From Eutreptiella sp. 'Long Island Sound 2002' (lineage: Eukaryota > Euglenozoa > Euglenophyceae > Eutreptiales > Eutreptiaceae): a stretch of DNA of 64,000 bases. How positions within the stretch are numbered: position 1 is the stretch's first letter; the number at the start of each line of letters is the position of its first letter. Positions 31,425 to 40,966 of the stretch are shown here, piece after piece. The stretch lies in contig OZ038384.1 of NCBI GenBank assembly GCA_964036045.1, positions 26,294,351-26,358,350 of the forward strand. The letters are read 5' to 3'. The notes beneath the pieces were generated by a model that worked only from the letters and a program-made list of their open reading frames with translations, ran no database searches and was not told where the DNA came from. A program made the translations under genes and the position numbers.

Positions 31425-32285
31425 TTGCCATCGTTCTTCGACGTTGGGCTGCACGTCCTGTGCTTGTCCTTCGTCAACCCATTCTTCTCCTGCTTCAACG
31501 GCATTGACTCCTTTTACACGTCCACGACCACCAAATGACTTTCCACCACCACCTTTCTTACCTCCTTGGCCTTTGTTGTTGGAGGTGTTGGAATTGGGGT
31601 TGAATTCGTTGCATCTGCCCTTGCCTCGACCTGCAGTATCCTTTTTGTTGCCGAAGGTCTTGTTTGCTGGCGTCTCCGTATACAGGGGGTTGCCATTCAC
31701 CTTAGAATCCTCTTGATTCCCGGACTTTCCTTGTCCCTTTCCACTCTTTTCGCCAGATTTTCCACCAGATTTTCCACCAGCATCGGTCCATCTTGAGCCG
31801 CTTGGATCTCCGCCTTGCTGCCAGTAATCTTTTGGTGTCCAATCTCTATTCTTTCCTTTGGACTGCCCTTTACCCTTTCCCCTTCCATGCTGGTCAGCAT
31901 ATCGTGCTCCATCCTGCTGGGGATTTTTGGGAGAATTTCCCTTTCCATCCATTTTGGACTGAATTGTCTTGAGATCTGAGGGCGTCCACCTGTGATCTGC
32001 GGTCGTGTGAGTCGCCGCTCGACCTTCCTTTCCAAGGGCAATGCACACGGAGCATCCCCTCTCACCAACGGCACTGACCTTGCCTCCGAAGCCTTGTGCA
32101 TCCTGTGACTTCTGGCGTTCTAAGTTTGCATACTTTTCAAGTTGGTCCCAGATCTGCTCGACTCCATACAAGAAGATCCACGGCCGCACCTTCAAAACTG
32201 TCCCCTTATACTTCACTTTTCCATCCACCATGCTACAGAAAAACTCGGACTGTTCAGAATCATGGAAACCAACTCTCCATCTGCC
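31425..32285 (-). CDS. Element A gag, nucleocapsid-like part
   Basis: In frame after a TAG at 32286-32288. It begins with a capsid-like tail (WIFLYGVEQIWDQLEKYANLERQ). A Cys/His cluster follows (CSVC, then THTTADH) that may bind zinc but is not a classical CCHC knuckle. Then comes a long Gly/Lys/Ser-rich basic region (GRGKGKGQSKGKN, KSGGKSGEKSGKGQGK) suited to RNA binding and packaging. It ends at the gag/protease stop. Confidence 0.75.
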
Positions 32286-33152
32286 CTAACGAATGGTGAT
32301 GTCTTTCAATCCCGTAGCACCGATAGAGTGTAGCAACTCACGAACTGCCATTTTTCCCATGATCTCCGGCAATCCTCGGACTTCAACCCAGTTGCCCAGG
32401 ACTTTTTGGTCCGCCTGGGAGTCCCTGATCTTCTGCTTGGTCTCCGGCGTGAGCTTCCTCAGGAGGATCTTCTTCATCTCACCTTCAGAAAGGCCTTCTC
32501 CCGAATTCTCCGCCTCCTGCACCAAAAACTCCCAATCCTGCCTTGCTATTTGGATCTCATCAAGAAACAATTTCTTGATCGCCCTGAAGTTCTCAAGACG
32601 GTTCCTGTAATGATCCTCAGGGAGTCGAGAGCCTTTCTTTTTGAGACTTCGCCACAGCTCTTCATAAGTCAGGGGATCTCCTTGATTCTGCCTTTCCACA
32701 TAAAGATTATATGTACTTTCCCTGAGTTTGCCAGTCAAACAGTCCATCAACCCGAGAATCCAGAGTTCCTTGTCCAGTTTCTCCGTCTGCAACCAGACCA
32801 TGAACTGCCTTTCGAAGGACGCCCAGTAGTTTGGGTGTCCTGAGAACTTAGGCTGCTTCATCACCGAACCTCTAAGCCTCAGGTGGTTCAGGTTGAAACC
32901 TGTGGATGTGCCAACAGGATTGACGAAAACTGGGTTGACGGCGGCGCCTCCCATTGCCTGTGCTTGAGCAATTGCGGCCGCAAGCAACACCTGATCCACT
33001 GTAGGCTGTACAAACGGCGTTGGTGGGGCTTGATGATACCTCATCTCCTTCAATTTCTTCTGTTTTTCCTTCGTTTTGGCTTCATTTTCCTTTTTTTCCT
33101 TGCCTTTCTTCTTCAAGGCTATTGATCTCTCCTTCACGGTGGTCCTCGCTTC
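32286..33152 (-). CDS. Element A gag, capsid part
   Basis: In frame with the first gag segment after a TGA at 33153-33155. After a very basic coiled-coil-like stretch (KKKGKEKKENEAKTKEKQKK), residues FSGHPNYWASFERQFMVWLQTE begin a typical Ty3-type capsid domain. Helices (LWRSLKKKGSRLPEDHYRNRLENF and QDWEFLVQEAENSGEGLSEGEM) continue it. It would form the particle shell. It ends with TAG at 32286-32288, most likely a point mutation because it splits the domain from its tail. Confidence 0.8.
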   Translation of the reverse strand, partial: EARTTVKERSIALKKKGKEKKENEAKTKEKQKKLKEMRYHQAPPTPFVQPTVDQVLLAAAIAQAQAMGGAAVNPVFVNPVGTSTGFNLNHLRLRGSVMKQPKFSGHPNYWASFERQFMVWLQTEKLDKELWILGLMDCLTGKLRESTYNLYVERQNQGDPLTYEELWRSLKKKGSRLPEDHYRNRLENFRAIKKLFLDEIQIARQDWEFLVQEAENSGEGLSEGEMKKILLRKLTPETKQKIRDSQADQKVLGNWVEVRGLPEIMGKMAVRELLHSIGATGLKDITIR

Positions 33153-34586
33153 TCAATCAATATCACCAATGGTACCAACAGACAGTATAGACCTCTCTGA
33201 CGAAGATTCTCCTCCTTCGGTACCCAGATTGGAGCCAATAGGACTTGTAATTCCAGTAGGGGGAATACCAGAATTTCCAGTAAAAGCTGGGAGTGAACCA
33301 GTAAAAGCTGGGGGTGCCGGAGAATGTGGAACGCCGTAAGGCGTTGATGCAGGTGCAGCTGAGGAGGTAGGTGCTGGGTGACTTGCCATTGTAGGCGCTG
33401 GTCCAATGAGCCCAGTAGTGCTCAGATTTTGTACCAGATTGGTCAGCTTTTCCAGCTTCTGCTCCATCTCCTTCCGCTTGCTGTCATCATCCCGCTTTTT
33501 CTCCTTGGCAGCCTTCTTCAGCTCCTTCACCCTGTCTTCCAGCGACAAAATCTGGCGCCGACAGGAGCAGTCGTTGGCACACTCACCACAGGACGGGCAT
33601 CGAGTACCTTTTCCTTTGCTTCTTACCTCATCAACCCAAGTATCAACACTTGAGTCAGAGTAGGGAAGCTTGGACAGTTGCTCCCTGGAGAGGTGAGAAT
33701 GTGTCCAATCACACCTCATTTCGTCGACCTCTTCGTAGTTCGGACCCCAGGCGCCCGACGGACCAGCGTGCTGGTGCACATTCTGGCGTCTCTCCTCGGC
33801 AATGATGGCCATTTGAACCATCACGGCGGCCTGGTGGTAGATCTGGTCCATCAGCTCTTCCCAATCCTCTTGTTCCTGCAAAGTGGCGTCGAATTGCAGG
33901 CGGCCACTGTCCCTGATGAACTGGCACGACGCCCTGAACGAGTCCCTCAGACGGCCTCGATAGCCTGCCTCCGCCAGTAGCCAATTTTGGCGGTGCAAGA
34001 ATTCCTGATTCCAGATTTCCTGGAAGTGGTTTTCCCAGTATTTACCAGAAATCTCATCCATTCCAGTATTGGACGGCTCTCCTTCGCTGCTGCTGTCTTC
34101 AAGATCAGGTAGAGCGTGAGAGCTGGAACCAGATTCACTTGAGGAGGGAGATTCTCGACCGGGTTTATGGTTAGGTGGGGCGTTCATACAACAATCAGCA
34201 CAATTATGAACTCCAGGCCAATGTCTATGGCCACAGTAAGGACACTCTGAAGGTTGATCCTCGGTCTGCTGGGGAGAAGCCACGAATGTAACCTCAGGGG
34301 GAACACGCAGTGACCCAGTACGAGTGATAGCCCCGCTAAAGTCCGATGATCTCAGGGTGTCCGTGGAGATTCCAGAAGCAGAGTCATGATTTCCTCTGCT
34401 ACCATGTAACCGCTGCATAGTGGCGGATCTTTCTTGTAATTGCGAAGCCTGTAGCCTTGATGCCCCAGGGGTCGTAACGCCCGACACTGCCCCTGATATC
34501 TCCGAACCCAACTGACCCTCTTCAGACCCATATCCAGCCTCTGGGAGCGACATATGCGAAGCACTTGTAAGTCCATTGAAGTCCAT
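33153..34586 (-). CDS. Element A gag N-terminal part, started inside the 5' LTR
   Basis: ATG at 34586 lies 182 bases inside the 5' LTR. The frame crosses the LTR end and the primer-binding site (34393-34404) without interruption and continues to TGA at 33153. The LTR-encoded 60 residues are Ser/Gly/Ala-rich (SEISGAVSGVTTPGASRLQ). Further on are a CPYCGHRHWPGVHNCADCC Cys/His cluster near residue 100, a Glu/Trp-rich helical part (residues 190-300), CPSCGECANDCSCRR near 345, and a Lys-rich coiled coil (VKELKKAAKEKKRDD). No ATG downstream gives a better start. The role is presumed matrix or assembly. Confidence 0.82.
   Translation of the reverse strand: MDFNGLTSASHMSLPEAGYGSEEGQLGSEISGAVSGVTTPGASRLQASQLQERSATMQRLHGSRGNHDSASGISTDTLRSSDFSGAITRTGSLRVPPEVTFVASPQQTEDQPSECPYCGHRHWPGVHNCADCCMNAPPNHKPGRESPSSSESGSSSHALPDLEDSSSEGEPSNTGMDEISGKYWENHFQEIWNQEFLHRQNWLLAEAGYRGRLRDSFRASCQFIRDSGRLQFDATLQEQEDWEELMDQIYHQAAVMVQMAIIAEERRQNVHQHAGPSGAWGPNYEEVDEMRCDWTHSHLSREQLSKLPYSDSSVDTWVDEVRSKGKGTRCPSCGECANDCSCRRQILSLEDRVKELKKAAKEKKRDDDSKRKEMEQKLEKLTNLVQNLSTTGLIGPAPTMASHPAPTSSAAPASTPYGVPHSPAPPAFTGSLPAFTGNSGIPPTGITSPIGSNLGTEGGESSSERSILSVGTIGDID
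34393..34404 (-). promoter_or_regulatory. Primer-binding site of element A
   Basis: TGGTAGCAGAGG starts directly after the LTR end. It is complementary to a tRNA ending CCUCUGCUACCA, as in several eukaryotic initiator-Met tRNAs. The same site occurs in B, C1 and approximately in E. Confidence 0.85.
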
Positions 34587-34885
34587 TGTGGAATATGAAT
34601 AGTCAGAAAACCGGGTCTACAAAAATGTAGCAGACATAGAATCTCATTGTGCATCCATCGCACATAATGACTCAACGTGAAATCATTCGAAATAATTTAA
34701 ATAAATCCGATTGGGAAATCACGAAAGGCAAATGCGACTCGACGCGCGCTCACAGGCGACATCTGGCGGCGAACGGAAAAAATGAAAACAAGCGGAAAAT
34801 TTACTGCACTATTGTACATCTGAGAATCATTGAAATTCTGATCACATTGATGTACAAATTGAGTGCTGTCACTGCTGCCGTTACA
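34405..34885 (-). repeat. Element A 5' LTR (481 bp)
   Basis: Same termini and length as 24619-25099, with about 13 substitutions. It contains the gag start at 34586 and should hold promoter and polyadenylation signals. Confidence 0.95.
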
Positions 34886-35747
34886 GTAGACCCTTCTTAG
34901 GGTCATCGCCAATCTGCATGTCTTGTAGAAGCTGCATCTTAGACGCGGCTGGTTTCCACCAGCCATACCCTACGTCAAAACCCAGATATTCTATCTCCTC
35001 TTTTATAAAGTCACATTTTTCGAGTTTGATTCGGAGATGGTTTTCTTCACAAACGATGAAACATTCACGGAGGAGAAGGACATGGTCCTCTTGGGTATTA
35101 GTACGCAAACTCACGTCGTCGATGTGGGCCTCCATTTCTGCACCCCGAGAAATCAACTCCTGTACTAGAAGCCTGCGCCTCAGTATGTACAAAATTTTGT
35201 TCATTAGCTCTTGGAAGAGCGCTGGGGCATTAGCGACCCCGGAAGGCATGACCTTCCAGTTAAATACACAACCCTTAGGGGTTATAAAGGCCAGCAGCTC
35301 CTGAGCTGCGGCAGTTAAGGCTACCTGCCAGAAACCACTGCATTTGTCCATTTTGGTCTTGTACTTGCACTTGGCAATACGCTCCAGGGTATTTTCCATG
35401 TTAGGAATACTCCCTGAGTGGTTCTTGGTTTTCTTGTTGACCTCACCATAGTCAACAACCAGTCGTAGGGCAGTCGACGCTGCTTTAGCAACCAGGAAAC
35501 AAGGACTGCAGTGATGGGGGTAGTCCACCTTCTTATATTTCTCCACGAGGTCAGCATCAATACATTCCTGGATCTGGCGCTCAATTTCTTCAACCTGTTC
35601 ATGTGGAGCGGGATAGGGACGACGCCTCACACGCATCTTTTCAAATTCAGGTTTCAGTTTCAGGTCCATCTGGACCAGTTTTTTAGAAGAGAGGGGGGGC
35701 GGCAAGGCGCCGAACACCTCCTCATAGGTTAGCAGCAGTTTCTTTAG
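34886..35747 (-). pseudogene. Element B reverse transcriptase, N-terminal part
   Basis: Follows an in-frame TGA at 35748-35750 and ends at element A in codons for DPKKGL. It contains RRRPYPAPHEQVEEIERQ (entry to the polymerase), LRLVVDYGEVNKK, MDKCSGFWQVAL, FNWKVMPSGVANAPALFQELM and the catalytic box AHIDDVSL. In the last, His replaces the usual Tyr of YxDD, as in C1 and C2. The missing remainder is at 23838-24613. Confidence 0.88.
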
Positions 35748-36398
35748 TCAGGGTTCAAGGTTAAGACTCTCGATTTTCTGCAGGAAATCCTCCTCAGCAT
35801 GGAGGTGGCTCTTTCCATGTTCTTTTTTCTTCTGCCGATCAGCAGTTTCGGCAGGTACAGAACCATCGTTCCACTCAGGGGAAGATTGCTGCCCATAGTG
35901 CAGAGAATACACTAGGGGTATCTCAGGATCAGGCAGCGTATAGCAATCATCGTCCTCCTCAGACCAGATGGAGGATTTCCAGGTCTGTCTGGGGTATTGC
36001 AGCCTCTCTTGGCACTCAATACCTTCGGCCTTCAGGTACAACAGCCGTCAGAGTTCCTGAGTGTCATGCTCAGACAGTGGCATGTCATTAGAAGCAGGCC
36101 GCGCTAGAGCATCAGGACTCCGGGCCACGGGTTCACCTGTGTACATAGGCTGCATGTGTAGCACCGGCTTCCTAACAGGGGAAGTGGGTTCTGAGGTTGA
36201 CTCTAGATCTACCTCCTCCAGCAACAGCTGGGCTAGGAAGGCACTGTGTTTTAGCGCAACACAGCTGGGATCCACACGAGGGATAGTGCTGGCGATCTCA
36301 GACAGTTGGTCGTCAGCATCCTGTACCCGTGAGGAGGAGGCAGTTCCCCTCAGAGCTGGCGGTAGCAACGACCATCCATGATATTCAAGGGGCAACAA
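35748..36398 (-). pseudogene. Element B spacer between methylase-like block and polymerase
   Basis: One frame with an in-frame TGA at 36048-36050 and another at 35748-35750, the latter replacing an Arg codon by comparison with C1 (DPRVQKL). The content is Ser/Glu-rich without a known domain (LLLEEVDLESTSEPTSPVRKP). It is shifted in frame relative to the methylase-like segment upstream. It corresponds to the acidic linker in C1 around 53500-54300. Confidence 0.6.
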
Positions 36399-37020
36399 TT
36401 AGCGTGCTTGCTACATACCTTGATGATGACCAGGAACACCTTTTGTGGTCTCGCACAATGTTGTTTACCTTCCTTAACAGTTGCAGGTTCCAGATAGCCA
36501 TCGGGAGACTCACATCCTGTAAGTGTGGCAGATAGGTGCTCAGAAGATCGATTTTTGAGATCAGAAAGAGTCAGGCCACGATTTTCGGCCATGACCTCTT
36601 TCAGTAGCACCTGGTCTAGGTCACACAGGGGTACATGATTCAGAGACCCATCAGCGATGGATAAGAAACTGGCCCACTCAGGGGCCTGCATAGCTGGGTC
36701 TGAGTCCTCAGGCACATAGATGGGACCGTCGGGGAGTTGCACTCTTGCCACGGTCATTCGAACTAGCATACGGCGCCAGTAATTGTGTTCACCAGAGCAA
36801 CCCCAGTCAGGGGTGCACATGACAACCCTTCCTCCCTCATAAGCGATTTTGGTTAGTACCTTCGCGAGCAGGGAGAAGGGAGGGTTAGCATACGCTAGGC
36901 CCATTGCTTTCCAGAAGAAACGGAAAGCGTTGTTCAGATGTTGCGAGCAGTACAACTGCATGATGTGCTGTTGTTGGCTCGCAAACAATTCCACCTGGAT
37001 CTCATCCAGGTTTACCTGAA
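36350..37020 (-). pseudogene. Element B adenine-methylase-like block
   Basis: ELFASQQQHIMQLYCSQHLNNAF leads into LAYANPPFSLLAKVLTKIA and VVMCTPDWGCSGEHNYW, aligning with C1 (AYRNPRF, LCSPDWG) and more distantly with A (WINPPF, VPNWP). NPPF, at about 36875-36886, is intact here. In C1 the second Pro is Arg. The domain lies between protease and reverse transcriptase. The end of this frame after about 36420 is probably out of frame with the real protein. Confidence 0.7.
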
Positions 37021-37107
37021 GGGCCGCCAGTCCATTTTCAAGAACGCCAATTGGTAATTTTCAGTACGATAGTTAGTCTTGGATGCATAGCGCAGCCCAG
37101 ACTCTTT

Positions 37108-37502
37108 TCATCCTGACAGCTCCAAAGGTACGGAGAAGAGCCCACTGCCAAAGTCGCAGTGCAAAGAATAGGGGCGCTGGAGAGACAGCATTTTTACCTG
37201 GGGGTTTCTTCGTAGGACGCCGGTACCAATGACGATGTCAAAGGCGTCGGTGTTCAGCACTCTGCAGTGCCGGGTCACAGTTTCGTCGCCCAGGCATATG
37301 GTCACATCAACCCCCCCCAAGGAATGGATGGTACGCTCATCCCCTACTCTTATGCCCCGGTCGTAGTTTTCTTGAAAGTTTTCAGCAGGCGCCGGGCCAC
37401 TATGGAAAGTGCTGCACCGGTGTCAAGCACCGCTCGAAAAACTTGATCCCCCATTTTCACGAGGATCCAGAAAACCAGGTCCTCCTCTTCGGAGCTGCCC
37501 CC
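37108..37502 (-). pseudogene. Element B aspartic protease, frameshifted
   Basis: Downstream of the gag stop and in the same frame come EEDLVFWILVKMGDQVF and then VLDTGAALSIVARRLL, with a normal DTGA active site (about 37417-37430). A one-base frameshift near 37375 moves the rest (VDVTICLGDETVTRHCRVLNTDAFDIVIGT) to another frame ending at 37108. C1 carries the same protein uninterrupted from 55230. Confidence 0.8.
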
Positions 37503-37505
37503 CTA
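37503..37505 (-). promoter_or_regulatory. Gag/protease junction stop, TAG GGG context (element B)
   Basis: Gag ends FPDEE then TAG GGG GGC, with protease continuing in the same frame. TAG followed by G-rich sequence is a known readthrough context. Confidence 0.55.
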
Positions 37506-38060
37506 CTCCTCATCAGGGAACTTGACATCCACCCCTGCAGCCATGAGAGACTTGGCCATCCAGGCCAGTCGCCTCTTCTTGGAGTTATTCCCCTCGGGGG
37601 AGGCGTTATCCCCCTGAGGGCGTTTCTTGGGGTCACCTGCGGCTGGAGGGGCTGTAGCAGCGGGCGCAGATGAGCGCCTCAGGGGGTTAGGGGGTCCAGC
37701 TTTGCCACCCCCCTTGCCACCTCCTTTACCACCTTTATCCCCATTCTGTGGGTTTTTGGTGGGTGTTTGGGTCTTCTGGCGTTCAGCCTCCCGCCGCTTG
37801 AGTTTATCACTCTCGCGCTTCTTTATGTGACATTCGTCCTCGTAGTGACGACGTTTGCCACAATAGCCACAGGTGATGGTACACCTGAAATGATCCTGAT
37901 GGGTCACAGTTTTCCCATCCTTGGAATGCAGCTGTCGTTTCATCTGCAGCATACAGCTACTGCGGTGGTCGCAGTCAGCGGCATGACAAGGTCCCCCCTT
38001 GTCATTGACAGGTTTTACAGTAGAACAGAGGGGCTGTACCTGCATCAGATTTAACCTCAT
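37503..38060 (-). pseudogene. Element B gag, zinc-knuckle part
   Basis: Contains C-x(7)-C-type Cys residues (GGPCHAADCDHRSSC) and then a classical CCHC knuckle, CGYCGKRRHYEDEC, followed by a basic Lys/Gly tail (KGGKGGGKGGGKAG). This is the nucleocapsid that binds genomic RNA. One base shift near 38020 separates it from the capsid part. C1 has the same knuckle (CAFCGKRKHYEDEC). Confidence 0.82.
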
Positions 38061-38874
38061 TCATGGCACGTAGGTTACCCCTCCCTTTACCACCTCCCTC
38101 GTTGGCGTTAGTGGGATTTTTAGGCCCTTTCCCTTCGCCACGTTCGGGGGTAGGGGTACCACCTCGGCCCAAGTGCTTCTTGAGGAATTTCTCCATGTGG
38201 GAGTCATCGTCCCTCTCAAGAGCTAGCTCAATCAGCAGGTCCACCAGTTCGTCGTACGAGTGGGTCCGGCTTTTCCTCTCAGAGGTAGCGCGGCAGTCAT
38301 CCCACGTACGTTGGGGGACCTTACTCATGAGCCACAGGTGGGGCTCAGTGGCTCCGTAGGAGCCCACGTTCATCCGTGAAAACAGATACTCTAGGTCGCA
38401 CACGTATTCAGAGACTCGTGCAGCGGAAGGAAACCCAGGGAGCATAGGTAGCTCCTCTATCTGTGTGCGCACACTGAGGTCAGTCTCATAGACTGGGAAG
38501 GTTTTCTCCAGTCTTTGGAGTACCTCTGCCCAGGTTGAACAGGTTTTCACAATCTGTTTCACCTGTTTTTGCAAAAATTTCTTTTTGCAGGAGCATTTCA
38601 GCAGTGAGCATTTGGTGGCCACATCCACATGGGATTGGCCAGTCAGCAAAAGAAACTCAGCAAATTCTCCTGCCCATTCTGGCAGATTTTTCCGGTCAAA
38701 CTCCGGCAGTTCTAGCTGGATGTTCGCCTGGGCAATAGGTCTGACCATCTTCCCGACCCCCGGGGTTAGGCCAGAAGGAGAAGGAGATACGCCGGCAAGA
38801 GGTGCCAGGGCTGACAGCCCTCTTTTCTCAGTCTCTGTCACCGGCACGTCCTGTAGTTCAGCAATTGGGACTGT
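38020..38874 (-). pseudogene. Element B gag, capsid part
   Basis: Ty3-type capsid: LELPEFDRKNLPEWAGEFAEFLLLTGQ begins the domain. It continues with KQIVKTCSTWAEVLQRLEKTFPVYETDLSVRTQIEELPMLP, then SEYVCDLEYLFSRM and HLWLMSKVPQRTWDDCR. It aligns closely with C1 gag (FTGKDLSVFAENFGRFLRLTSQ and onwards). It follows a TAG at 38875-38877 in the same frame. Confidence 0.85.
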
Positions 38875-39285
38875 CTAGGCGCGAGGATGAAAAGGGCTGG
38901 GGCAAGTGACCTTGGTTAGCAACCTGGACACCCTTGATCTTTTGAGATCATCAGCCAAAGTGCTCGATGGGGGTGAAGGTGGGAGTAATGCTGGCTTGGG
39001 TAAGGGTTCAGTGATACCCAATTTAGCCTTGACAGCCTCTGACAGAGCTGTCACATCCGGGTCTTCCGATCCGGATAGAAGTTTGGCCAAAGGTTTGGCC
39101 GTGCGATCCAGAGCCCCATAGGTGGCCTCTAGGCGAAGAGGATCCAGACTCTTTTCAGGAGCCATTGAAGTTATCGGCAGGTCTGCATGCCATGCTCTCG
39201 GGTGCTCGTGTACTCTTGGTCGTCTCGGTAGTGATACTGTGTCCGCCATGTCTGTAGATGGCCCAGAATAAAGGAAGGAGCCCAT
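38875..39285 (-). pseudogene. Element B gag, upstream segment
   Basis: In the same frame as the capsid part but separated by TAG (38875-38877). It has LRLEATYGALDRTAKPLAKLLSGSEDPDV, helical and reminiscent of the DLTQEIREKLEPLM segment in C1. No domain is known. A frame change near 39285 links it to the segment above. Confidence 0.55.
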
Positions 39286-39674
39286 CTCAGTTTGGGGCGG
39301 CGACCCGAGGGCATCAAGAGGTATTTCTTCATCTTCTCCTGTGGTGGACTTGTGGTACTCTTTGTGTCTTGTTCTTCAGGACCACGTCCAAGAACAGTAG
39401 AAGACAAGGCCGGACAGGCCGACCGGGCGATGGAGGCTTCGACACGCCTGCGGAGCCTTTGCAAGCTGTCCTCACCATGGGCCCCTAAGGTTTCCATGGC
39501 TAATGGGGTTGTTCCCGGCGGATTTAGATTCGCCCTTCTATGCTCTGGATCTTCCTGAGACCCAGATGCTGCTCTGAGTGGCGGTTCACTCTTTGGGTGG
39601 GCTATACTGCCAAGTTGTACTTGTACACTTCTGATCGGCCAGGTTCGGGAGGACAGTTGAGTGGACATGTTCAA
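39286..39674 (-). pseudogene. Possible element B gag N-terminus
   Basis: Charged frame (EDSLQRLRRRVEASIARS ... PPQEKMKKYLLMPSGRRPKLRW) lying between the primer-binding site and the recognised gag. The junction with 38875-39285 needs a frameshift. Weak support; it may be leader RNA. Confidence 0.35.
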
Positions 39675-39740
39675 TGTCCTTTTCAGTGTGCTTTGCTTGT
39701 GCTTCTGCTCAGAGTAGGTTCGAAAGGTTCTCAGGGTTTG

Positions 39741-39752
39741 CCTCTGCTACCG
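39741..39752 (-). promoter_or_regulatory. Primer-binding site of element B
   Basis: The minus strand reads CGGTAGCAGAGG, one mismatch from the site in A and C1, directly next to the LTR end. Confidence 0.8.
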
Positions 39753-40462
39753 GAAAGATGTCCTTGATTAGTGCCCTATAGATTTTGATGAAATCCTGCA
39801 GGTTTTTGATGGTGAAATCCCAAAACCAAAGCAGCAAGTAGAGCAAGAACAGGATGTGGATCAAATCAATGAATAGTTTGAAATCCAGTGTAACACAGAA
39901 GGGCTGCAGATAGAGAATGCAGGTATAGATACAGAGATTCAATCACAAATGGATAAAACAAAAGATTTTATGTGAAAGCTGGCCCAACTCTAGCCTCCAA
40001 GTTAGCATCAAGCACTTCATGTGCACTCTTTTTGATGAAATGGAGTTGGTTAGGAATATGGGGCAAAGGAGTTCGGCCAGACACAGATTATGACTTGGCC
40101 AAGCAACTGAATTCAGAAACAGTTAAAAAGTAGAACCACAATAAGTGGTAGAAACAATTGAGTATAGGGGTCTTGGGGTGGGAGACCACTAGGCTTAACC
40201 TCCAAGGCCTAAAGCATGAAATGCCTTTTTTTTTTTCGGTATAGCCTCCATGAAGGAAGATACCTCCGCTCAGTTGAGTGGTAGGGGTGAATTTCATGGG
40301 GGGCTAGGGTTATAACGCTAGTTACTTTGAGAAAGTGTACTTAAAGCTTCAAAAGAGTGGTAAAAATACTTAAGTTAGTCTTAGCATCAACAAAAGGCTT
40401 TTAAGGGGGGCTTGGCCTGGATCAAGCCCTCCAAGAAAGACATGGCAGTGACTTTTTCTTAC
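39753..40462 (-). repeat. Element B 5' LTR, truncated
   Basis: Aligns base for base with 12364-13074 and then changes abruptly at about 40462 (after TTTTTCTTACT). The remaining 2 kb of this LTR is not seen further right. This suggests deletion or a breakpoint caused by a later insertion. Confidence 0.8.
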
Positions 40463-40966
40463 TATTAGTAGTTGAAATATGAAGTGTAGTATTTTAGGAA
40501 TCCAATTTTTGAAAAACTAGATGCTGCAAAAGAATCAGGGCTCAAACCCCGCGCCGCGCGCATTGCGGACTACCGCGTCAGACCAATTACTGAGCCACGC
40601 TTCATTCAAGAAAAAGTCGTGGAATAGTGCATGAAATAGCCAAGTTTTTTGACACAATTGTTGTCTCAAAATGTGGCTACCAAGTTATGTATTAGAATAC
40701 GTGGCGCAAAAGTTCCGGAAGGTGCAAATTATGGTTGATGGAGGTTTTCGACACTGCGCCAAAGGCCAAGCGGAGTGCTGCCAAAGCAACCGCAACCCCA
40801 CGACCTCCCTCCAGCTCAGTAAATGTCTATCCTTTGCCAAAAGGTTCGTCGCCCTTGGAGCAAACCGTCGCCGAGCGCCCATGTCAGCATAAGACTTAGC
40901 TTGCAGTCGCAAGAGACCATGGTGTAAACAGAGTGACCCTCGGAGAGGCAGGACAGCGGGCTGTGT
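40463..40966. other. Short unassigned segment with a tRNA-like sequence
   Basis: At 40537-40610 the minus strand has TGGCTCAGTAATTGG (A-box-like) and GGGGTTTGAGCCC (B-box-like) separated as in a tRNA. The acceptor and anticodon arms do not pair well, so I read it as a tRNA relic or SINE head. Nothing else is recognised. Confidence 0.4.

Larger units (their letters stand above)
24619..34885 (-). mobile_element. Element A: complete 10.3 kb chromodomain Ty3/gypsy retrotransposon
   Basis: It has two 481 bp LTRs, a primer-binding site, a polypurine tract and a 5 bp target duplication, and it is inserted in B reverse transcriptase. The whole gag-pol is one frame from the LTR start codon at 34586 to the stop at 26445, with no frameshift. 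Four in-frame stops interrupt it: TGA 33153-33155, TAG 32286-32288, TAG 31422-31424, TAG 30288-30290. The LTRs differ at about 13 positions by eye (2.7 percent), with no indel. That much divergence predicts a few random nonsense changes in 8 kb, so three stops can be decay, while the one at the gag/protease junction is discussed separately. Confidence 0.93.
12364..40462 (-). mobile_element. Element B: long-LTR Ty3/gypsy retrotransposon split by elements D and A
   Basis: On the minus strand it reads: truncated 5' LTR (40462-39753), primer-binding site, gag, protease, methylase-like block, reverse transcriptase, [element A], RNase H, integrase, [element D], integrase end with chromodomain, polypurine tract, 3' LTR (15123-12364). 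The pieces rejoin exactly at the two insertion points when compared with C1 and C2. Several frameshifts and stops show that the copy is dead. The 5' LTR keeps only about 710 of 2760 bases, and the sequence changes at about 40462. Confidence 0.85.

Noticed and set aside
30288-33155. Stops within element A as evidence of a reassigned genetic code
   Set aside because: Both TAG and TGA are involved, the 1274-codon pol and the C2 pol have no internal stops, and C1/C2 comparison shows ordinary nonsense mutation.
40537-40610. Functional tRNA gene
   Set aside because: A and B boxes are recognisable but acceptor and anticodon arms do not pair, and no anticodon loop of seven bases can be placed.
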